The position numbers were made by a program, and so were the translations under genes. Below, piece after piece: positions 18,898 through 29,448 of a stretch of 64,000 nucleotides of DNA. This DNA comes from Tepidicella baoligensis (GTDB taxonomy: Bacteria; Pseudomonadota; Gammaproteobacteria; Burkholderiales; Burkholderiaceae_C): assembly GCF_013432195.1 (NCBI RefSeq), contig NZ_JACCDB010000002.1, forward strand, positions 304,142 to 368,141, written 5' to 3'. Within the stretch, counting starts at the first letter, position 1, and every line of letters begins with the position of its first letter. The notes under the pieces are model-generated. The model was not told the origin of the DNA and did not search any database. It saw only the letters and a list, made by a program, of their open reading frames with translations.

Positions 18898-21792
18898 ATG
18901 TCCGACGCACAAGCCAACGCCGCCCCCTCCGGCACCGATTTCAGCAACACCCTGAACCTGCCCGACACCCCCTTTCCCATGCGCGGCAACCTGCCCCAGC
19001 GCGAGCCCGGCTGGGTTCAGCAATGGGAAGAGCGGGGCATCTATCAGCGCCTGCGTGAAGCCCGCGTGGGCGCGCCCAAGTTCATCCTGCACGATGGACC
19101 GCCTTATGCCAACGGTCAGATCCACATCGGCCACGCGGTCAACAAGGTGCTCAAGGACATGATCGTCAAGGCACGCCAGCTGGCCGGGTTTGACGCGCAG
19201 TACATTCCGGGCTGGGATTGCCATGGGCTGCCCATTGAAAATGCGATCGAAAAGCTGTACGGCCGCAACCTCAGCCGCGACCAGATGCAGGCCAAGGCCC
19301 GCGCCTTCGCCACCGAGCAGATCGCCCAGCAGATGGCCGACTTCAAGCGCTTGGGCGTGCTGGGCCAGTGGGACAACCCCTACAAAACCATGGATTTCGC
19401 CACCGAAGCCAACGAAATCCGTGCCTTCAAGCGCGTGATGGAACGCGGCTTCGTGTACCGCGGCTTGAAGCCCGTGTACTGGTGTTTCGACTGCGGCTCT
19501 TCGCTCGCCGAGTTCGAGATCGAATACCAGGACAAAAAGAGCCAGACGCTGGACGTGGGCTTCCTGTGCGCCGAACCGGCCAAGCTGCTGCACGCCTTCT
19601 TTGGTCAAAGCGGCCTGCCGCATGCCGACACCGCCGGGCTGGAGCAGCAGCCCATGTTTGCCGTCATCTGGACCACCACGGCCTGGACCATCCCGGCCAA
19701 CCAGGCGCTCAACCTCAACCCCGAACTGACCTACGCCTTGGTACAGACGCCGCGCGGCCTGCTGGTGCTGGCCGAGTCGCTGGTGGACAAGTGCTTGGAA
19801 CGCTACCAGCTGGAAGGCACCGTGCTGGCCACAGCCCAAGGCCGCGCGTTGGAGATGATCCATTTCAAGCACCCGTTGGCACACGTCCACCCCGGGTACG
19901 ACCGCCTGAGCCCCATTTACCTGGCCGACTACGCCACCGCCGACGACGGCACCGGCATCGTGCACTCAGCGCCCGCCTACGGCGTGGAGGACTTCAATTC
20001 CTGCGTCGCCCACGGCCTGGCCTACGACCAGATCCTCAACCCCGTGCAGGGCAACGGCCAGTATGAAGAAGCCCTGCCCCTGTTCGGTGGCATGAACATC
20101 TGGCAAGCGGCCCCCGTCATCATCGAGACGCTGCGCGAGCATGGCCGCCTGTTCGCCACCGAAACCATCACCCACAGCTACCCGCATTGCTGGCGCCACA
20201 AGACGCCAGTGATCTACCGCGCCGCGGCGCAGTGGTTCGTGCGCATGGACGAAGGCGAGGGCATTTTCACCAAAGACAAGGCTGCCAAAACGCTGCGCCA
20301 GCTCGCACTGGAGGCCATCGAGCACACGCAGTTCTACCCCGAGAACGGCCGCACCCGGCTGCGCGACATGATCGCCAACCGGCCCGACTGGTGCATCAGC
20401 CGCCAGCGCAGCTGGGGCGTGCCGCTGCCCTTCCTACTGCACGTGGACAGCGGCGAGCCGCACCCGCGCACACCCGAGATCATCGACCTGGCCGCCGAGG
20501 TGGTGGAAGCAGGCGGCATCGAGGCCTGGAGCCAGCTCGGCGTGGCCGAGATCCTGCAGCGCATCGGCGACCCCGCCGACCCGGCGCGCTACACCAAGAG
20601 CACCGACATCCTGGAAGTCTGGTTCGACTCTGGCACCACCCACACCACGGTGCTCAAGGGCAGCCACGCCGGGGCCGGCCACGACAGCGGCCCCGAAGCC
20701 GACCTCTACCTGGAAGGCCACGACCAGCACCGCGGCTGGTTCCACAGCTCGCTGCTCACGGCCTGCGCCATGTACGACCGCGCGCCCTACAAAGGCCTGC
20801 TGACCCACGGCTTCACCGTGGACGGCCAGGGCCGCAAGATGAGCAAGAGCGTGGGCAACGTGGTGGCCCCACAGCAGGTCAGCTCCAAGATGGGCGCTGA
20901 AATCATCCGCCTGTGGGTGGCCTCCACCGACTACTCCGGCGACCTGGGCATCGACGACAAGATCCTGGCGCGCGTGGTGGACGCCTACCGCCGCATCCGC
21001 AACACGCTGCGCTTCCTGCTCGCCAACATCAGCGACTTCGATCCCAAGCACGACGCCGTGCCGCTGGAGCACATGCTCGAGATCGACCGCTACGCGCTCT
21101 CCCGCGCGGCACAGTTCCAGGCCGAGGTGCTGGCTCACTACCACGCGTATGAGTTCCACCCCGTGGTGGCCAAACTGCAGGTGTACTGCTCCGAAGACCT
21201 GGGCGCCTTCTACCTCGACGTGCTCAAGGACCGCCTCTACACCACGGCACCCAAGAGCCTGGCACGCCGCAGCGCACAGACCGCGCTGCACCAGATCACC
21301 CATGCCATGCTGCGCTGGATGGCGCCCTTTTTGAGCTTCACCGCCGAGGAAGCCTGGGCGCTGGTGGGCCACACCCCGTCCATCTTCACCGAAACCTACC
21401 TGAACCTGGGCACCCCCAACGAAGCGCTGCTGGCCAAATGGAGTCGGGTGCTGGACATCCGCGCAGCGGTGAACAAGGCCATCGAAGAGGTGCGCACCTC
21501 GGGTCAGGTGGGCTCCTCCCTGCAGGCCAACGTGGTACTGACCGTGGGCGCGGAAGACTTGGCGCTGCTGCAAAGCCTGGGCGAAGACCTGAAGTTCGTC
21601 CTCATCGTCTCAGCGGTTAGCCTGCAAGCGGGTCCGGAACTCGCGGTGACTGTGACGCCTTCGCGCGCCCGCAAATGCGGCCGTTGCTGGCACTGGCGCG
21701 ACGACGTCGGGCACGATCCAGCCCACCCCGAGCTTTGCGGCCGCTGCACCAGCAACCTGTACGGGGCGGGCGAAGCCCGCGCCGTGGCCTGA
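18898..21792 (+). CDS. ileS: Isoleucyl-tRNA synthetase
   Basis: IleRS charges tRNA(Ile) and edits misactivated valine. The 964-residue protein has the class I motifs HIGH (76-79, in [11 protein letters not shown]) and KMSKS (in [10 protein letters not shown]), and a C-terminal zinc site made of CGRCWHW and CGRC pairs, as in typical bacterial IleRS. The ATG at 18898 (MSDAQAN) gives a normal N-terminus; an in-frame start at 18763 would add 45 unrelated residues across the inverted repeat. lspA follows after 13 bases. Confidence 0.97.
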   Translation: MSDAQANAAPSGTDFSNTLNLPDTPFPMRGNLPQREPGWVQQWEERGIYQRLREARVGAPKFILHDGPPYANGQIHIGHAVNKVLKDMIVKARQLAGFDAQYIPGWDCHGLPIENAIEKLYGRNLSRDQMQAKARAFATEQIAQQMADFKRLGVLGQWDNPYKTMDFATEANEIRAFKRVMERGFVYRGLKPVYWCFDCGSSLAEFEIEYQDKKSQTLDVGFLCAEPAKLLHAFFGQSGLPHADTAGLEQQPMFAVIWTTTAWTIPANQALNLNPELTYALVQTPRGLLVLAESLVDKCLERYQLEGTVLATAQGRALEMIHFKHPLAHVHPGYDRLSPIYLADYATADDGTGIVHSAPAYGVEDFNSCVAHGLAYDQILNPVQGNGQYEEALPLFGGMNIWQAAPVIIETLREHGRLFATETITHSYPHCWRHKTPVIYRAAAQWFVRMDEGEGIFTKDKAAKTLRQLALEAIEHTQFYPENGRTRLRDMIANRPDWCISRQRSWGVPLPFLLHVDSGEPHPRTPEIIDLAAEVVEAGGIEAWSQLGVAEILQRIGDPADPARYTKSTDILEVWFDSGTTHTTVLKGSHAGAGHDSGPEADLYLEGHDQHRGWFHSSLLTACAMYDRAPYKGLLTHGFTVDGQGRKMSKSVGNVVAPQQVSSKMGAEIIRLWVASTDYSGDLGIDDKILARVVDAYRRIRNTLRFLLANISDFDPKHDAVPLEHMLEIDRYALSRAAQFQAEVLAHYHAYEFHPVVAKLQVYCSEDLGAFYLDVLKDRLYTTAPKSLARRSAQTALHQITHAMLRWMAPFLSFTAEEAWALVGHTPSIFTETYLNLGTPNEALLAKWSRVLDIRAAVNKAIEEVRTSGQVGSSLQANVVLTVGAEDLALLQSLGEDLKFVLIVSAVSLQAGPELAVTVTPSRARKCGRCWHWRDDVGHDPAHPELCGRCTSNLYGAGEARAVA

Positions 21793-21805
21793 GCCCGAGC
21801 GCGAC

Positions 21806-22315
21806 ATGGGCAAACCCTCCTCCAAGGGCATGCTGGTCTGGCTCGGGTTGGCATTCGCCATCCTGCTCGCCGACCAAGCCACCAAATGGTGGATCGTGAG
21901 CTTCTACCAACTGGGAGAATCCACGCCGGTCACCTCGTTCTTCAACATCGTGAGGGTGCACAACACCGGCGCGGCGTTTTCCTTCCTGGCCACGGCCGGA
22001 GGCTGGCAACGCTGGTTTTTCACCGCCATCGGCGTGGGGGCCACGGTTTTCATCCTGTGGATGTTGCGCGCACACCACAATCAGAAACTTTTTGCCTTCT
22101 CGCTGTCCTGCATCATGGGCGGTGCCCTGGGTAACGTGATCGACCGTCTGGTGCACGGCTACGTGGTGGACATGCTGGATTTCCACTGGCGCTGGCTGCA
22201 ACCCGTGTTCAGGGGCGGGCACTTTCCGGCGTTCAACCTGGCCGATACCGCCATCACCATCGGTGCAATCGGGTTAATATTGGACGAGATCCTGCGCGTC
22301 AGGCGCTCCCGCTGA
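21806..22315 (+). CDS. lspA: Lipoprotein signal peptidase (signal peptidase II)
   Basis: LspA is the inner-membrane aspartyl protease that cleaves prolipoprotein signal peptides after lipid attachment. The 169-residue protein has four membrane segments. It contains the family blocks [33 protein letters not shown] and FNLADTAI, and the catalytic aspartates lie in the last two blocks. The order ribF-ileS-lspA is conserved in many proteobacteria and suggests co-transcription. Confidence 0.97.
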   Translation: MGKPSSKGMLVWLGLAFAILLADQATKWWIVSFYQLGESTPVTSFFNIVRVHNTGAAFSFLATAGGWQRWFFTAIGVGATVFILWMLRAHHNQKLFAFSLSCIMGGALGNVIDRLVHGYVVDMLDFHWRWLQPVFRGGHFPAFNLADTAITIGAIGLILDEILRVRRSR

Positions 22316-22340
22316 CCCCACCGCCCACCCCCTGTACTGC

Positions 22341-22811
22341 ATGACCGCCCAGCCATCGTCCGCTCTGCCACAGGCCCTACAGGCCCCCCAGGCCGCAGCG
22401 ATCCGTGGCCAACGGCGGCGGGTTGCACCGGCCTGTTGGACGGGCCTGGCCGCATTGTGGCTGGCCACCAGCCTGGGGGCGCAAACGATCCAGTGTCACG
22501 TCACCTTTGCCGGTGCCACCCGCACCTTTTCGGTGCCTCCCACTGGCCATACCGATGAGGTTCGTCCCCTGCTGGAGGGCGCCTCTTTCGTCATGGAAGT
22601 CATCAACCGCCTGCCCCCTGAGCCAGGAGCAGGGGTGAAGGTGCGTACCTACGGCGTCTTCTCGGGTGAGCCCTACCTGATGCACCAAGCGCTGTTTCTC
22701 CCGGACACTTCGGCCAGCGCCCTCCATGGTTTCACGGGGCTGCAAGTCATTCGCGAGCCGCTGCGCCACCAAGAGCTGGCGTACTGGTGCGAACGGGCTT
22801 CAGCACGCTGA
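22341..22811 (+). CDS. Hypothetical secreted protein
   Basis: The family is not recognised. The 156-residue product has an arginine-rich N-terminus followed by a hydrophobic segment near residues 32-47 (LAALWLATSLGAQT), consistent with a late signal peptide and export to the periplasm. The mature part has one pair of cysteines (about residues 52 and 150) that could form a disulfide, and motifs such as YLMHQALFLPD. It starts 25 bases after lspA on the same strand and may belong to that transcript. It meets the chemotaxis receptor gene tail to tail. Confidence 0.6.
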   Translation: MTAQPSSALPQALQAPQAAAIRGQRRRVAPACWTGLAALWLATSLGAQTIQCHVTFAGATRTFSVPPTGHTDEVRPLLEGASFVMEVINRLPPEPGAGVKVRTYGVFSGEPYLMHQALFLPDTSASALHGFTGLQVIREPLRHQELAYWCERASAR

Positions 22812-22816
22812 ATTCG

Positions 22817-24268
22817 CTACGCCGTCAGGCGAAACACCGTCACCATCTGTGCGAGTCGCTGGGCTTGCTCCCTGAGGCTTTCGGCGGCCGCCGAACTCTG
22901 CTCAACCAGCCCCGCGTTCTGCAACGTCGTGCGGTCCAACTCACCCACCGCGGCATTGACTTCAGCGATACGGTCGCTCTGCTCGCTGGCTGAGGCCGCC
23001 ATCGCCGCCAGCATGTCAGACACCTGTCGCACACTCTGGACCACGTCGCGCATGGTTGCGCCCGCCGACTGGACCAGCTCATTGCTCCCAGCAACCTTGC
23101 CGACACTTTCGTCGATGAGGTGTTTGATTTCCCGCGCTGCTTGGGCGCTGCGCTGAGCCAGGCCACGCACCTCGGCAGCGACCACTGCGAAACCTCGACC
23201 CTGCTCTCCCGCCCGCGCCGCCTCGACGGCGGCATTCAAGGCCAGGATGTTGGTTTGAAAGGCTATACCGTCGATGACGGCAATAATGTCCGCCATCTTG
23301 CGGCTGTCGGCATGGAGAGCGTCCATGGTCTGCACCACTTCGTCCACCACGGCACCACCTCTCTGGGCAACACCCGCCGCCTCCCCCGCCAAACGGCTGG
23401 CCTGTTGCGCTGTCGTAGCTCCCTCGCGAACGGCTGCAGTGAGGGCATCCATGCTGGAACTGGTGGTCGCCAGATGGTTGGCCGCACTTTCCGTGCGTGA
23501 ACTCAAGTCCCGGTTACCTGACGCGATTTCTGCACTGGCCGTCAGAATCTGGTCACTGGTTTGACGCACCGTGGCCATGATGGACGCCATACGCCCCAGA
23601 ATGGCTCTAAGCTCAACAGCCAGAGGCGCTCGAACCTCTACCCCTTCAACATTCAGCGCGACCTGGTCGCCGTCACTGAGGTGTTTGGCCAGCAATGCCA
23701 CTTCAGCGTTGTCCCGGACATTTCTGGACAACTTTGTAACAAAGATCATCTCAAACACCGTTTGCAGCACAACGTAAGCGGCATGGATGAAGATGATGCC
23801 CAGATGGGGCTGGGTCAGGCAGTACACGCCGAAACCGGCCGCTTGCAAGCGGTCGAACAGGATGTGATGGACGGCAAAAAAGGCCGCTGCCAGCGCGATC
23901 GGACGCCAGTCAAGGTAGACCATGAGCAAAGCCAAGGTCATAAACACGCCGAAATGGAATTCGACCATGCCAGCGCTGAGTTGAATGTGCAGCGCGACCA
24001 ACGCGGCCAATGACAAAGCCATCAGCAACCTGGACCCCAGACTGCCCCGCCAAACCAAACTGGCGAAGAATCCAGGCAAAGTGAGCAGGAGCGTCCAGCC
24101 GAGCACGCTGCTCAACGGCATCACGGGGCTCTCGAATGCCAGGCCGATGGCGACGGCCACACCCGCATAAAGCAGCAACAAAAGACGCAACAACGCGTCT
24201 CCTAGCTGGCGTTGTGCGTCCAGAGGGTGCATCGGCCCAACACGCCGAATGGACGGGTTCTCACCCAT
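22817..24268 (-). CDS. Methyl-accepting chemotaxis protein with membrane-embedded sensor
   Basis: This 483-residue receptor would signal to CheA/CheW. The C-terminal half is a standard signalling domain with the hairpin tip [20 protein letters not shown] and flanking methylation helices. The N-terminal half consists of about six hydrophobic segments (residues 25-190) with no large periplasmic domain, so the input is probably sensed within the membrane. Conserved-looking histidines and aromatics occur there ([15 protein letters not shown]). No che genes are adjacent. The ATG at 24268 is taken as the start; 24232 is an alternative. Confidence 0.9.
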   Translation of the reverse strand: MGENPSIRRVGPMHPLDAQRQLGDALLRLLLLLYAGVAVAIGLAFESPVMPLSSVLGWTLLLTLPGFFASLVWRGSLGSRLLMALSLAALVALHIQLSAGMVEFHFGVFMTLALLMVYLDWRPIALAAAFFAVHHILFDRLQAAGFGVYCLTQPHLGIIFIHAAYVVLQTVFEMIFVTKLSRNVRDNAEVALLAKHLSDGDQVALNVEGVEVRAPLAVELRAILGRMASIMATVRQTSDQILTASAEIASGNRDLSSRTESAANHLATTSSSMDALTAAVREGATTAQQASRLAGEAAGVAQRGGAVVDEVVQTMDALHADSRKMADIIAVIDGIAFQTNILALNAAVEAARAGEQGRGFAVVAAEVRGLAQRSAQAAREIKHLIDESVGKVAGSNELVQSAGATMRDVVQSVRQVSDMLAAMAASASEQSDRIAEVNAAVGELDRTTLQNAGLVEQSSAAAESLREQAQRLAQMVTVFRLTA

Positions 24269-24396
24269 GTACTTAGCCTATTTGCCCAAGATGTTGCCAC
24301 TGCCGCTAAACACCGGCATCAAGTCAGCAGTATATCTATCCGGCGCTACACCAGATCAGAAGGCGCCAGGCCCGGCGTGCCCCAGACGAGATACTC

Positions 24397-25392
24397 TCAT
24401 GGAATCAACACCGTTGAGCCCGTCGTCTGGCGGGTTTCAAGGTGGCGGTGCGCCTGCTGCACCTGCTCCAGCGGGTAACGCTGCTCCACATGGATCTTCA
24501 CCTGACCCGATGTGACGACTGCGAACAGGTCATCGGCCATGGCCTGGGTGCGTTCCCGGCTGGTGATGTGGCTGAACAGCGTCTGGCGCGTGACATAGAT
24601 CGACCCCTTGGCCGCCAATACCGCCGGGGCGAATGGAGGCACCGGGCCTGAAGCGTTGCCGAACGTGACCATCAGGCCGAACGGCGCCAGACAATCCAGC
24701 GATGAGTCCCAGGTGTCCTTGCCCACCGAGTCGTACACCACCTTCACGCCCTTGCCACCGGTGATCTCTTTCACCCGGGCCGCAAAATCTTCGGTACGGT
24801 AGTTGATCACATGGGCCGCACCGTTGGCTCGGGCGAGCTCGCATTTGGCGTCCGAACCGGCGGTGCCGATCAGTTGCAGGCCCAGAGCCCGGGCCCACTG
24901 GCAGGCGATCAGTCCCACGCCACCCGCGGCGGCATGGAACAGCACGTAGTCGCCAGGCTGCAGGCCCTCGACCGGTTTGCAGTGCTTGAGCAGGTACTGG
25001 GCGGTAAGGCCCTTGAGCATCATGGCCGCCCCTTCTTCGAAGGAAATGGCATCCGGCAGGCGGCACACGTTCATGGCGGGCATGACACGCACATCGCAGT
25101 AGCTGCCGGGGGGCTGGCTGGCGTAGGCCGCGCGGTCGCCGACGCGCAAGTGGCTCACGCCTGCCCCCACGGCCTCGATCACCCCGGCGCCCTCCATGCC
25201 GAGCCGCAGCGGCAGCGGCAAGGGGTACAGCCCCGAGCGTTGATACACGTCGATGAAGTTCAGGCCAATGGCGTGGTGCCGGATGCGCACCTCGCCCGGG
25301 CCGGGTTCGCCCACGGGCACCTGCACGATATGCATCTGCTCGGGGCCACCGGGCTGGTCGATCACGACGGCGCGACTGGTGGTGATGGGCAT
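24397..25392 (-). CDS. NADPH:quinone oxidoreductase (zinc-independent MDR family)
   Basis: This 331-residue protein is a quinone oxidoreductase of the medium-chain dehydrogenase superfamily. It begins MPITTSRAVVIDQPGGPEQM, has GIEAVGAGV-type substrate-domain features, and the NADPH-binding motif HAAAGGVGLIACQWARALG near residue 150. No structural-zinc cysteine cluster is present, as expected for the QOR branch. The start at 25392 leaves a 100-base divergent region with the EamA gene. The physiological quinone or enone substrate is not evident. Confidence 0.9.
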   Translation of the reverse strand: MPITTSRAVVIDQPGGPEQMHIVQVPVGEPGPGEVRIRHHAIGLNFIDVYQRSGLYPLPLPLRLGMEGAGVIEAVGAGVSHLRVGDRAAYASQPPGSYCDVRVMPAMNVCRLPDAISFEEGAAMMLKGLTAQYLLKHCKPVEGLQPGDYVLFHAAAGGVGLIACQWARALGLQLIGTAGSDAKCELARANGAAHVINYRTEDFAARVKEITGGKGVKVVYDSVGKDTWDSSLDCLAPFGLMVTFGNASGPVPPFAPAVLAAKGSIYVTRQTLFSHITSRERTQAMADDLFAVVTSGQVKIHVEQRYPLEQVQQAHRHLETRQTTGSTVLIP

Positions 25393-25492
25393 GATATCTC
25401 CTCGAATCGAACGACCCGCATGGTGCCACGAACACGGCAGCTTTGCAGCCCCATGACCAATCAGGCATGTCCGGCTTGTTACAGTGGCGCCC

Positions 25493-26413
25493 ATGTCTGC
25501 TTCGCACCCCCCTCTGAACCTGGCCACGGTCGGCCTGCTCATCGTCCCCCCCTTGATGTGGGCGGGTAATGCCGTGGTGGGCCGCATCGCCGCCCCCTGG
25601 ATTCCGCCCGTCACTTTCAACTTCTTGCGCTGGGTGCTGGTGTTGCTGATCCTGTTGCCGCTGGCCGGCTGGGTGCTGCGCCGGGACAGCCCTTTGTGGC
25701 GACACTGGAAACGCTACGCCTTGCTGGGCCTGCTGTCGATCGCCAGCTACAACATGCTGCAGTACCTGGCGCTGAACACCTCGACCCCGATCAACGTCAC
25801 CCTGGTCGCGGCCAGCATGCCGGTGTGGATGTTGGTGGTGGGACGGCTGTTCTTCCAGGCCCCGATACGTCGGGTCGCGCTCATCGGCGCGGGCTGCTCA
25901 CTGCTGGGGGTGCTGGTGGTGCTGACCCAGGGCGATCTGGCTCGGCTGCGGGATCTGCAACTGGTGCCTGGCGACGCCTGGATGTTGCTGGCCGCATTCG
26001 TCTGGGCCACCTACAGCTGGCTGCTGACGAAGCCCGACGAGGCCAGCGACATCCGCAACGACTGGGCCGCCTTCCTGCTGGCCCAGACGGCGCTGGGCCT
26101 GGTCAGCGCCTCGGTGCTCACGACTGGGGAGTGGATCTGGCTGAGCAGTCAGGGGCAAGGCCACATCGAATGGAGCTGGGCGCTGGCGGCCATTCTGGTG
26201 TTCGTGGCCATTGGCCCTTCCTTGCTCGCCTACCGCTGCTGGGGCGCCGGCGTGCAACGCGCCGGTCCCACGCTGGCGGGCTTTTTCAGCAACCTGACCC
26301 CGCTCTTCGCGGCACTCATGTCACTGGCCTTTCTGGGCGAGGCACCGCAGGCATTCCATGGGGTGGCGTTCGCGCTCATCGTCGCCGGGATCGTGGTGTC
26401 GTCCCGGCGCTGA
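25493..26413 (+). CDS. EamA/DMT-family transporter
   Basis: This 306-residue protein has ten hydrophobic segments arranged as two EamA repeats, the drug/metabolite transporter fold. Typical pieces are PPLMWAGNAVVGRI in the first helix and ALMSLAFLGEAPQAFHGVAFAL near the end. Members export amino acids, nucleobases or drugs; the substrate is unknown. The ATG at 25493 (MSASHPP) is preferred to the GTG at 25484. It is divergent from the quinone oxidoreductase and convergent with the SDR gene. Confidence 0.88.
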   Translation: MSASHPPLNLATVGLLIVPPLMWAGNAVVGRIAAPWIPPVTFNFLRWVLVLLILLPLAGWVLRRDSPLWRHWKRYALLGLLSIASYNMLQYLALNTSTPINVTLVAASMPVWMLVVGRLFFQAPIRRVALIGAGCSLLGVLVVLTQGDLARLRDLQLVPGDAWMLLAAFVWATYSWLLTKPDEASDIRNDWAAFLLAQTALGLVSASVLTTGEWIWLSSQGQGHIEWSWALAAILVFVAIGPSLLAYRCWGAGVQRAGPTLAGFFSNLTPLFAALMSLAFLGEAPQAFHGVAFALIVAGIVVSSRR

Positions 26414-26444
26414 GCGCTGAAGCGCCCGGCAAGGCTCGGCGGCT

Positions 26445-27239
26445 TCAGAAGGTCCCGGGGAACGCACCGCCATCGGGCAGGATGTTCTGCCCGTTGATGT
26501 AACCCGCCTGCACGCTGCACAGAAAGGCACAGATGGCACCGAACTCCTGCGGCGAGCCAAAGCGCCGGGCAGGGATCTGGGCCATCTGTGCGGCACGCAC
26601 CTCCTCCAGCGACTTGCCCAGTTTCTGGGCCGCGCCCGACTGGGTGGCCCGGAGGCGGTCGGTGTCGAACTTGCCGGGCAGCAGGTTGTTGATCGTCACG
26701 CCCCGGGCCGCGATGCCACTGCGCGCCACCCCGGCCACAAACCCGGTCAGGCCGCTGCGGGCTCCGTTGCTCAGGCCCAGGATGTCGATCGGCGCCTTCA
26801 CCGCGCTGGAGGTGATGTTGACGATGCGGCCAAACCCCCGCTCGGCCATGCCGTCCACGGTGGCCTTGATCAGCTCGATGGGCGTGAGCATGTTGGCGTC
26901 CACGGCCCGGATCCACTCTTCTCGGTCCCATTGACGAAAGTCGCCCGGCGGCGGCCCTCCCGCGTTGGTGACCACGATGTCGAACGAACGCCCCGGCCCG
27001 CCGGCCACCGTGAACAAGGCCTCACGGCCTTCGGGCGTGGTCACGTCGGCAGCCACGGGCAGCACCTGCACGCCGGTGTCGGCGCGCAGGGTATCGGCCG
27101 CTCGGACCAGAGCCTCGGCCCCGCGCGCCGCCATGACCACGTTCACACCCTCCTGGGCGAGTGCCTGTGCGCACCCCAGCCCCAAGCCCTTGCTGGCCCC
27201 ACACACCAGGGCCCAGCGGCCCGCGATTCCCAGATCCAT
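26445..27239 (-). CDS. Short-chain dehydrogenase/reductase lacking the YxxxK motif
   Basis: This 264-residue protein has the Rossmann fold of an SDR: nucleotide motif CGASKGLGLGCA near residue 14 and VTNAGGPPPGDF near residue 90. The catalytic Ser region NITSSAVKAP is followed, where the family has YxxxK, by LGLSNGARSG, so the usual Tyr and Lys are absent. This pattern is known in a subgroup of FabG-like proteins annotated as SDR oxidoreductases, whose chemistry is uncertain. The start ATG at 27239 gives MDLGIAGRWALV. An EamA transporter gene lies 28 bases upstream on the same strand. Confidence 0.85.
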   Translation of the reverse strand: MDLGIAGRWALVCGASKGLGLGCAQALAQEGVNVVMAARGAEALVRAADTLRADTGVQVLPVAADVTTPEGREALFTVAGGPGRSFDIVVTNAGGPPPGDFRQWDREEWIRAVDANMLTPIELIKATVDGMAERGFGRIVNITSSAVKAPIDILGLSNGARSGLTGFVAGVARSGIAARGVTINNLLPGKFDTDRLRATQSGAAQKLGKSLEEVRAAQMAQIPARRFGSPQEFGAICAFLCSVQAGYINGQNILPDGGAFPGTF

Positions 27240-27267
27240 CGTTCGTCTCCTATGCCAATCAAACCGT

Positions 27268-28179
27268 TCACGAGCGCTGCCGGCTCACCCACAACACCCC
27301 GGCCAACACCAGCACGGTGCCGGCCAGCACCCAGGCGTTGAAGGGTTCGCCCAGAATCAGCACGCCCATGATCAGGGTGGACATCGGACCGACCATGCCC
27401 GTCTGGGCGGTCAGACCCGAGCCGATGCGCTCGATGGCCATCATCACCATGACCACCGGTGCCGCCGTGCAGAGTACCGCATTGAGCACCGACAGGGCGA
27501 TCACCTCGGGCGCCACCACGGCCGCCGAGAGCGGCCGCAGCAGCACGAACTGCAGCAGGCACAGCACGCAGGCCACCGTGGTGGCCCAGCCCACCAGCCG
27601 CAGCGAACCCAGGCGCTGCACCATTTCGCCGCTGTAGACGAGGTACACCGCGTAGCTGACGGCGCTGCCGAACACCAGCGCGGCCCCCAGGGCGGTGTTC
27701 CAGCCGTCGAACGACACCTCGTGCCCGAACACCAGCAGCACGCCCGCATAGCTCAGCGCCATCGCGCCCGCCTGGCGACCGGTGATGCGCCGCCGGTAAA
27801 GTACCCAGCCGAGCAACAGCACCAGCGTGGGGTTGAGGTACAGAATGAGCCGCTCCAGGCTGGCGCTGATGTACTGCAGGCCCCAGAAATCCAGGAAACT
27901 GGCCAGGTAGTAGCCGCTGAAGCCCAGCCCCAGGATGCCCAGCCAGTCGCGCCGGGTCAGGGGCTCCACCGGGCGCGGGCTGCGGTAGGTGGCCCACCAG
28001 GTCATGGCCAGAAACAGGGGCAACGCAAACAGCATGCGGTACATGATGAGCGTGACCGCATCCACCCCGTAGCGGTAGGCCAGCTTCACGATAATGGCCT
28101 TGCCGCTGAAAGCGACAGACCCAGCCGCTGCCAGCAACAGCCCGGACGTCAGGTGACGAGGATGCGTCAAGTTGGCCAT
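27268..28179 (-). CDS. EamA/DMT-family transporter
   Basis: This 303-residue membrane protein has ten hydrophobic segments and two EamA repeats, with GSVAFSGKAIIVKLAYRYG in helix 1 and MGVLILGEPFNAWVLAGTVLVLAG near the C-terminus. It is not closely similar by eye to the EamA protein at 25493. The start at 28179 (MANLTHP) lies two bases from the stop of the methyltransferase gene upstream, so these genes form a leftward operon. The substrate is unknown. Confidence 0.87.
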   Translation of the reverse strand: MANLTHPRHLTSGLLLAAAGSVAFSGKAIIVKLAYRYGVDAVTLIMYRMLFALPLFLAMTWWATYRSPRPVEPLTRRDWLGILGLGFSGYYLASFLDFWGLQYISASLERLILYLNPTLVLLLGWVLYRRRITGRQAGAMALSYAGVLLVFGHEVSFDGWNTALGAALVFGSAVSYAVYLVYSGEMVQRLGSLRLVGWATTVACVLCLLQFVLLRPLSAAVVAPEVIALSVLNAVLCTAAPVVMVMMAIERIGSGLTAQTGMVGPMSTLIMGVLILGEPFNAWVLAGTVLVLAGVLWVSRQRS

Positions 28180-28180
28180 T

Positions 28181-28939
28181 TCAACCTTGCAGCGGCTTGA
28201 ACACCTTGAGCCACCTGGGTGCGGGCAACCCCCAACGGGTCTGTACCGCCTCTGCGCGAGCCAGCAGCTGGGTGCGATCGGGGCTTTGCGGCGTGCGCAG
28301 GGCCAGCACCACGGTGTTGCCTTCGCGCGTGGGGCGGAAGGCCCAGACGGCCGCATCGCCGAACACTTCGCGGATGTGCCCGAGCGAACGCTCGTAGCTG
28401 GCCTGGCGGCCGAACAGGTTGACGGTCATGGCGCCATCGTCCGTGAGCAGGCGGCGGCAATCGGCGTAGAAGTCCACGCTGTCCAGCACGGGGGCAGCGG
28501 CCTCGTCGTCGTAGAGATCGACCTGCAGCGCGTCCACGGTGCCGTGGAAGGGAGTGTAGGCCGCCACCTCGGCGGCATCGCCCAACATCACCTTCAGCCG
28601 GGTGCTGTCGGGTGGCAGCTTGAACCAGGTGCGGCAGGCCGCGATCACCTGCGGGTTGATGTCCACGGCCGTGGTGTCCATGCGCAGCTTCTTGAAGCAG
28701 AACTTGGTGAGCGCTCCTGCCCCCAGCCCGAGCTGCAGGGCGCGCCGGTTGGACACCGAGTCGGGCTCGACGAACAGCAGCCAGGCCATCATGCGCTGCA
28801 CGTATTCCAGCTCGATATCGAAGGGCTTGTCGATCCGCATGGTGCCCTGGATCCATTCGGTGCCCAGGTGCAGGTAGCGCACCTCACCATCCTCCGACAG
28901 AGTGACGCCGGGCAGCCCTGGAACCGGGTCGCGACTCAT
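28181..28939 (-). CDS. Spermidine synthase-like methyltransferase-fold protein
   Basis: This 252-residue protein has the spermidine-synthase/SAM-methyltransferase Rossmann fold. The binding motif is QLGLGAGALTKF, followed by the acidic residue at the end of beta-2 (AVDINPQVI) and DALQVDLYDDEA. Proteins of this type in betaproteobacteria are labelled spermidine synthase, but they lack the full SpeE N-terminal domain and their substrate is unproven. The ATG at 28939 overlaps the stop of the glycosylase gene by four bases. Confidence 0.8.
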   Translation of the reverse strand: MSRDPVPGLPGVTLSEDGEVRYLHLGTEWIQGTMRIDKPFDIELEYVQRMMAWLLFVEPDSVSNRRALQLGLGAGALTKFCFKKLRMDTTAVDINPQVIAACRTWFKLPPDSTRLKVMLGDAAEVAAYTPFHGTVDALQVDLYDDEAAAPVLDSVDFYADCRRLLTDDGAMTVNLFGRQASYERSLGHIREVFGDAAVWAFRPTREGNTVVLALRTPQSPDRTQLLARAEAVQTRWGLPAPRWLKVFKPLQG

Positions 28940-29448
28940 GCGGCGTCTCCGAGCAGGCCATGGCGGCCGAACACGTCGCGCCAGGCGGCGAGCTTGCGCT
29001 CGAAACTCCAGCTCGCGTTGGCCGGGCTGGTCGATGGCAGACGGTACACCGGCAGGCCGAGCGCACGGGTGTGCCGGGCGTGGCGGAAGCTCTCGCCACC
29101 GTTGTGGGCGATCGCCTGCAATTGGGGGCAACGCTCGCGCAGACCCGGCAGGTCGTTGAGCTGCGCATGGCGGATGGCGCTGTCGAGGCTGCCTTCGCGT
29201 TCGCAGGCGGCGTACACGTCCCACACGCCCAGGCCATGGCTGAGCAAGCGATCGATGCGTTGGGGGTAAGGCATGTCGGTCAAGGACTCACCCCATAGGG
29301 CAGCCAGGATTTTCCAGAAATGGTTTTGCGGGTGCGCATAGTAACGCTGCGCGCGCAAGGAGGTGACGCTGGGGAAACTGCCCAACACCACCAGACGGGT
29401 CCGCGCGTCCAGCACCGGCGCCAGCCCGCGCAGCAACCGCTCGCTCAT
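28936..29448 (-). CDS. DNA-deoxyinosine glycosylase (family 6 UDG-like)
   Basis: This 170-residue protein belongs to the uracil-DNA glycosylase superfamily and removes deaminated bases, most likely hypoxanthine, from DNA. The signature LGSFPSVTSLRAQRYYAHP with NHFWKIL close behind matches the hypoxanthine-DNA glycosylase branch. The second active-site loop is in RLPSTSPANA. The ATG at 29448 overlaps the tatD-family stop (ATGA), indicating translational coupling; the ATG at 29460 is an alternative. Placement between a TatD nuclease and a methyltransferase-fold gene suggests a small nucleic-acid maintenance operon. Confidence 0.85.
   Translation of the reverse strand: MSERLLRGLAPVLDARTRLVVLGSFPSVTSLRAQRYYAHPQNHFWKILAALWGESLTDMPYPQRIDRLLSHGLGVWDVYAACEREGSLDSAIRHAQLNDLPGLRERCPQLQAIAHNGGESFRHARHTRALGLPVYRLPSTSPANASWSFERKLAAWRDVFGRHGLLGDAA

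Noticed and set aside
24397..28179. Two EamA transporters with two oxidoreductases as one biosynthetic cluster
   Set aside because: The genes point in different directions, the two transporters are not close copies, and no biosynthetic core enzyme is present.
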